Positions 60,301 through 64,000 of a stretch of 64,000 bases of DNA are shown here, one piece after another (the first letter of the stretch is position 1; every line of letters starts with the position of its first letter). The translations under genes were made by a program, and so were the position numbers. The notes under the pieces were generated by a model. That model saw nothing but the letters and a program-made list of their open reading frames with translations. It had not been told where the DNA came from and made no database searches. The stretch comes from Capitulum mitella (Eukaryota; Arthropoda; Thecostraca; Pollicipedomorpha; Pollicipedidae), in the NCBI GenBank assembly GCA_030062745.1, contig CP099841.1, positions 4,534,423 through 4,598,422 of the forward strand, given 5' to 3'.

Positions 60301-62622
60301 GGCGGCGTGCCTCGGAAGGAGTTGCCGGTGCCGGGTTTTGTGCCGGCCCGCTCTGAACTAGTCGGCGCGCCCGCCCGGCCCGAAGCGGCCGCCGACTTCA
60401 AAGCGCTTGGGGGCCGGATGTCTGTGCGGCGATATTTTTGTTCGCCGCCGGCCGGGCCGGGCCGCGCCTCAGTTGTTCCCGCCTGATAGGCCGGGCGAAT
60501 CCTTTGTGCGCCCGTCCGGCGGCGGCGCGGCTGTCAGAGCCGCGCCGGGCGGCGGCGGGCGGCCGCCGCGCGCGGGCCCGCTCCCGGCGGGGGGCGCCGC
60601 CGTTCTATCGCCGTCCGTGCCGGCCATCAGCGGCCGCCGGCTCTCACGTCCCGCGCAGACGGCGAGTCTGACGAAGCCCAGACGGCTGACGGCCGGCCGG
60701 CCGACCGTGCCGGCGCGCCTGGCCGGCCGCGGCCGCCGAGCGCCGCCGCCGCGGGCGCGGCCGCTGCTGCCGCCGCTGCCGCCGCCTGACATTTCGGCCG
60801 CCGGCACCAATTTGCCGGCCGTCACGGCGGTCCGGCGAACGGGATTCAATCAGGAGATGGGGCGGCGGCGGCAGTCTGCTCGGGCGCCGGGCGAGGCCGG
60901 CCGACCGGCCGCCGCCAGAAAGCGGTGCGATTACGTCGGCCGCCTCGTGAATTGTTTATCGGTCGCCATGGCGACCAGTTTGGCACGCAAACATGGCAAC
61001 GCGCGACACCTGGCCCAATGGTGGCGTTCCACGTCGCGGCGTCCACCGGAATCGTTGTGCAGCGGAACTTGTTGCCAGCCGGTGGCGGTCCGTGGACAGC
61101 CCGTATTGGCAGGGCCGGCGCCGAGCCGGCCGGTCGCCCCCCCGCCGGCAGCGGCGCCCGCGCCGAACAGGTACGCCGCCAGCCCGGCCGACTCGCGCAG
61201 CTTGGCTGACACACGCAGCCGCGCCGATTCACGCCTCGCGTCCCGGCCAGCGGCGGCTGTCTTGGATGTTTGCCGTCCCGGTGATTTGAACTGTGTCTTG
61301 TCAGAGCACTGTGCCGATTTGGAACATGATGTTGTTTGCGCTTCTGTATTTATGCCATTGCTTCACGTCCTGCTCGAGTCGGCAGTAGTCCGTCGCGCCG
61401 CTTTCCTCCGTGGTGCGTGTCAGTCCTGCTTCTCGTGCGCCTCTCGACACGCTGCGTGGCTTTGGGACCGGCGCTGCGCACGGCGGCGCCGGCAGCTCCA
61501 GTTGTCGCCGGCCGTGCCGTCGTATCGATTATACGCGGCTGACGTCAGCGGGCGCGGGCGGCGGCCGCCGGCGCCGCGCGGCCAGTGCCGCCGGGCCCCG
61601 CCGCCGAGACGGGACGCGCCGGCCGCCGCCGTTCGACCGCCTGCCACGGCCGCGTCCGCTCCCGCCGGGTATGTGCCGCGCCCGCCGCCGCTCTCGGCGG
61701 GAACGTCCGCCGCTCTCGGCGCGCCCGTCCGCCACTCTCGGCGCGCCCGTCCGCCGCTCTCGGCGGGAACGTCCGCCGCTCTCGGCGGGACCGTCCGCCG
61801 CCCTCGGTGGGCCCGCCGCCGCTCTCGGCGGGAACGTCCGCCGTCCTCGGTGGGCCCGCCGCCGCTCTCGGCGGGTCCGTCCGCCGCGTCCCGGGCACGT
61901 CCCACACCTCCGGGTCTGTCCGGCGACGGTGGAGGCGGTGAGGTATGCGCTGCTTGGTCGATGCGTCCGGTGTGTCGTCATTTCTGCCCGGGTTCGCGGT
62001 TCCTGTGACCTCGGCTTTGTGAAGCACCCTCCCAGCCTTAGGATGGTCGCCCTGGCAATAGGGGGGGGGGGGATTGGCGGTGCCGTCGTCAGGTGGAGGG
62101 CACGAGTTTTCCGGCGAGGACCGCGCGTCGTGGCCGTGCTCGGAACTTATCCCGACGTCGGTCGCACGCGCCTTGCGAGTGTAACTGTGACGCCCGCCTC
62201 TCGGCAACTCCCGTTTGAGGCGGCGCGATGGCGTCCGGGCGGCTGCGACCGTAGACGCCGCCCGTCCCACGCCGCCCCAGACCGCTGTGGTCCGTGGACC
62301 GGGTCCTGGGGCGTCTCGGGCCCGCGCAGGGTCCTGCGCTCGGATGCGCTGCGGCTTGACCGTGTCTGTGTCGTGGTCTGGCTCGTCACGGCTGTGGTGC
62401 TTTGTGGTGTGTTGCGACAGTTTGAAGGCCTCCCGTGGTGCGGCCGGGCTGCTGACACTACTGCTTGCCCTGCCCTGGCCAGTGGTCACGTCCACAGAGC
62501 GGTGTCCGAGGTTCGTCCGCTGCCGCTGCCCGGACGGGGAGGCGGGCGGCTCCGGCGTCCCAGTCTCGGGCTCCCGCTGGCCCCTGACAGCCGACCGGTG
62601 ACCGCTGGCCGCTCTGTTGCAG
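60300..62622 (+). promoter_or_regulatory. CpG-rich region upstream of hnRNP K, likely promoter/5' UTR interval
   Basis: CG-dense DNA (60.3-61.3, 61.4-61.9 and 62.1-62.6 kb) precedes a coding exon that starts with a splice acceptor two bases before ATG. At least one untranslated first exon must therefore lie upstream, most simply in this island. Frames of 300-530 codons here overlap on both strands and are Arg/Pro/Ala-rich, so they are not called as genes. Confidence 0.45.
61676..61900. repeat. 22-bp GC-rich minisatellite, about 9-10 copies
   Basis: The unit is GTCCGCCGCTCTCGGCGGGA plus two bases (AC, CC or a GCCC variant), with two 21-bp units. The 21- and 22-bp lengths shift frame from unit to unit, so it is not coding. 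It lies about 0.7 kb before the hnRNP K start codon. Confidence 0.85.
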
Positions 62623-62717
62623 GCATGAAGCGAAGCCTGGACACCGAGGGCAGCATGGACCCGACCAAGCGGTACCGGTCGCAGGACGTGGGGCTGCGAC
62701 TGCTGATCAGTAGCCGG
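62623..62717 (+). CDS. HNRNPK: hnRNP K-like KH-domain RNA-binding protein, first coding exon (partial)
   Basis: hnRNP K proteins bind C-rich RNA and single-stranded DNA through three KH domains and work in nuclear transcription, splicing and translation control. The exon has acceptor CTGTTGCAG, ATG at 62625-62627 and donor GTACGT, and encodes 31 residues. A basic, KR-containing N-terminus (MKRSLDTEGSMDPTKRYRSQ) leads into DVGLRLLISSR, the first beta strand of KH1; the family continues with an NAG-IIGKGG loop, expected in the next exon beyond the window. The short KR-rich leader, the VELR-LL strand and an exon border exactly before the GXXG loop support the call. With only one exon, another KH-domain protein of the PCBP or FUBP type cannot be fully excluded. 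Confidence 0.72.
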
Positions 62718-64000
62718 GTACGTACGGCGACCGGCCGGTGCGGGACGAACGCCGACGACGCCGTCCGCCGGGCCGCAGCACGCAATGACGATACGCCGAC
62801 CGTGGGTTCACGTGTGGGTTGCTTGTGGTTCGCCCTTTTAGACATGTTTTCCCCCGCCCTTTCGTGTCACGTTTCAGTCATCTGGCGGTACAACGTTGAT
62901 TGCAACTCAGCGTATATATGATACCTTCAGAAGTGCTGATTTTAAAGATTTTTGAAGTGCTTGTTCTCAGTATATAGTATTGGTCTCGGAGGACAGTGCA
63001 TGTTTTTTTTTTCTCGCGTGGGGTGATCCGTCAGCAGAAAGAGTTGGGTGAGAGGCCTGAGCTTTGTCGCCGGCATCTGACATACTTTGATGGTGTCTTG
63101 TTACTTACAACCAATTTTTCCATAGCCATTACATTTTTCACACGGAACCGATGCTCTTATATACCTTGTATGATATGTTGCTTTTATCTGTAACCACAAC
63201 GGTTCCGGTTTTCATGAACTGTCATTTGTTCAAGATTTAGATGGTTGCTGTTTTTTTCGTGTAGTGTGTTGAAACTGCACATTCCTGTTAAGGAAGGCGT
63301 GTTTTCTTAGCGCCCTTGTGTTTTCTGTTTTGGGGGACGCAGATTTTCCTGCGCCATGTAATACCAGGAATTAACATCCGAGCCAAAGGCTCATTTCTGG
63401 GCCTCGGGTCTCGAGAGGTTCGCTTACCCGAACCAGCGAGATTGGAATCTAATTCGAGCACCTTTAGAGTGCTGGCTTAGCCGGACGCGAATTCGCCTTG
63501 CGCCGTATGTGCGTAATTCTGTAACTGAACGCGCGCTGGACGGCGTTGGTGCTACTGCGATTACGCCAATACCTCAGAGACGGTTGCCACGCCAACCTGA
63601 ACAAAGTCACGTGGGATGTTTGCTGTTATTGGGCAATTTTAATGGGATGTACGGGACGTATTTGTCCGGGTCCTTCATGCGTCATGTTGCGCATTTTGCC
63701 GGTGTTCGTGAATTGTACCGGCGGGGTCCACAATCTTGCCAGGGACGTCGGTGAGTTATTGGAGTTTAAGGGCGCTCCGTCCGCTGGATCATGTGCCGCC
63801 CGCGGGCCGGCCGGTTGTTCGTCACGAGCTTAATCGGATTTCCAAAGTCCGGGCCGGATCGGGCGCACGCAGTCGGCGAGCGGCATTCGGCGCGCGTCAG
63901 CGGCTCCGTTCCCAGAACTCCGGCCAACTCGCGGCAGTTTGGCCGCCGGGCCGGGATTGGGCCTGATTGCGGCCTCCGCGGCAGCTGACGGACTCTTGCC
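62718..64000 (+). other. First part of hnRNP K intron
   Basis: No second exon reading NAG-IIGKGG was found before the window ends. Three short perfect hairpins cluster at 63380-63473, and GC content rises again from about 63.7 kb. Confidence 0.55.

Noticed and set aside
60407..62921. Open frames of 300-530 codons in the CpG-rich block before hnRNP K
   Set aside because: They overlap on both strands, consist almost wholly of Arg, Pro, Ala and Gly, and cross the frame-shifting 22-bp minisatellite. They are explained by the rarity of stop codons in GC-rich DNA.

Overview
This is a stretch of eukaryotic nuclear DNA, gene-poor and intron-rich. Coding exons are short (52-184 bp), have GT/AG borders with matching phases, and sit among kilobases of repeat-rich non-coding DNA. 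The source is probably an arthropod, plausibly a crustacean. The evidence is a (CCTAA)n tract, which is the arthropod TTAGG telomere unit on the other strand, and the ends of the four proteins recognised. Species cannot be fixed from the sequence. Composition is strongly mosaic: very CpG-rich blocks full of GGCCGG alternate with AT-rich blocks (about 12.6-14.5, 22.1-23.8 and 43-46 kb).

Four protein-coding genes can be supported. (1) At 300-994 on the + strand are the last two coding exons of an extradenticle/PBX homeodomain gene, with the stop codon at 992-994. (2) At 7130-11710 on the - strand are seven phase-consistent exons of a DUSP12/YVH1 dual-specificity phosphatase; its first coding exon was not found. 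(3) At 17283-24041 on the - strand is a complete seven-exon gene for a 281-residue glucose-6-phosphate 1-epimerase (aldose-epimerase-like). (4) At 62623-62717 on the + strand is the first coding exon of an hnRNP K-like KH-domain RNA-binding protein, which continues past the window. Genes 1 and 2 converge, genes 2 and 3 run head to tail, and genes 3 and 4 diverge across about 38 kb. They do not form a pathway; this is an ordinary animal gene neighbourhood.

The 24-62 kb interval holds no gene I can support. It contains mobile and repetitive DNA: a 1,220-bp TTAA-flanked piggyBac-like non-autonomous element with a 421-bp relative at 19.2 kb, a decayed Ty3/gypsy reverse transcriptase fragment, and several copies of a composite repeat (27.4-34.6 kb). 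It also holds a roughly 1.4-kb inverted-repeat element whose ends carry telomere-like CCTAA/TTAGG tracts, several minisatellites (33-, 22- and 45/23-bp units) and a local duplication around 49.5-51.0 kb.

The most interesting observations are the telomere-tipped inverted-repeat element, the TTAA elements with G/C-run palindromes near their ends, the minisatellite open on both strands at 56 kb, and the DUSP12 gene model in which the last zinc-binding cysteine pair is missing. I found no evidence of a bacterial-type defence or other exotic gene system.
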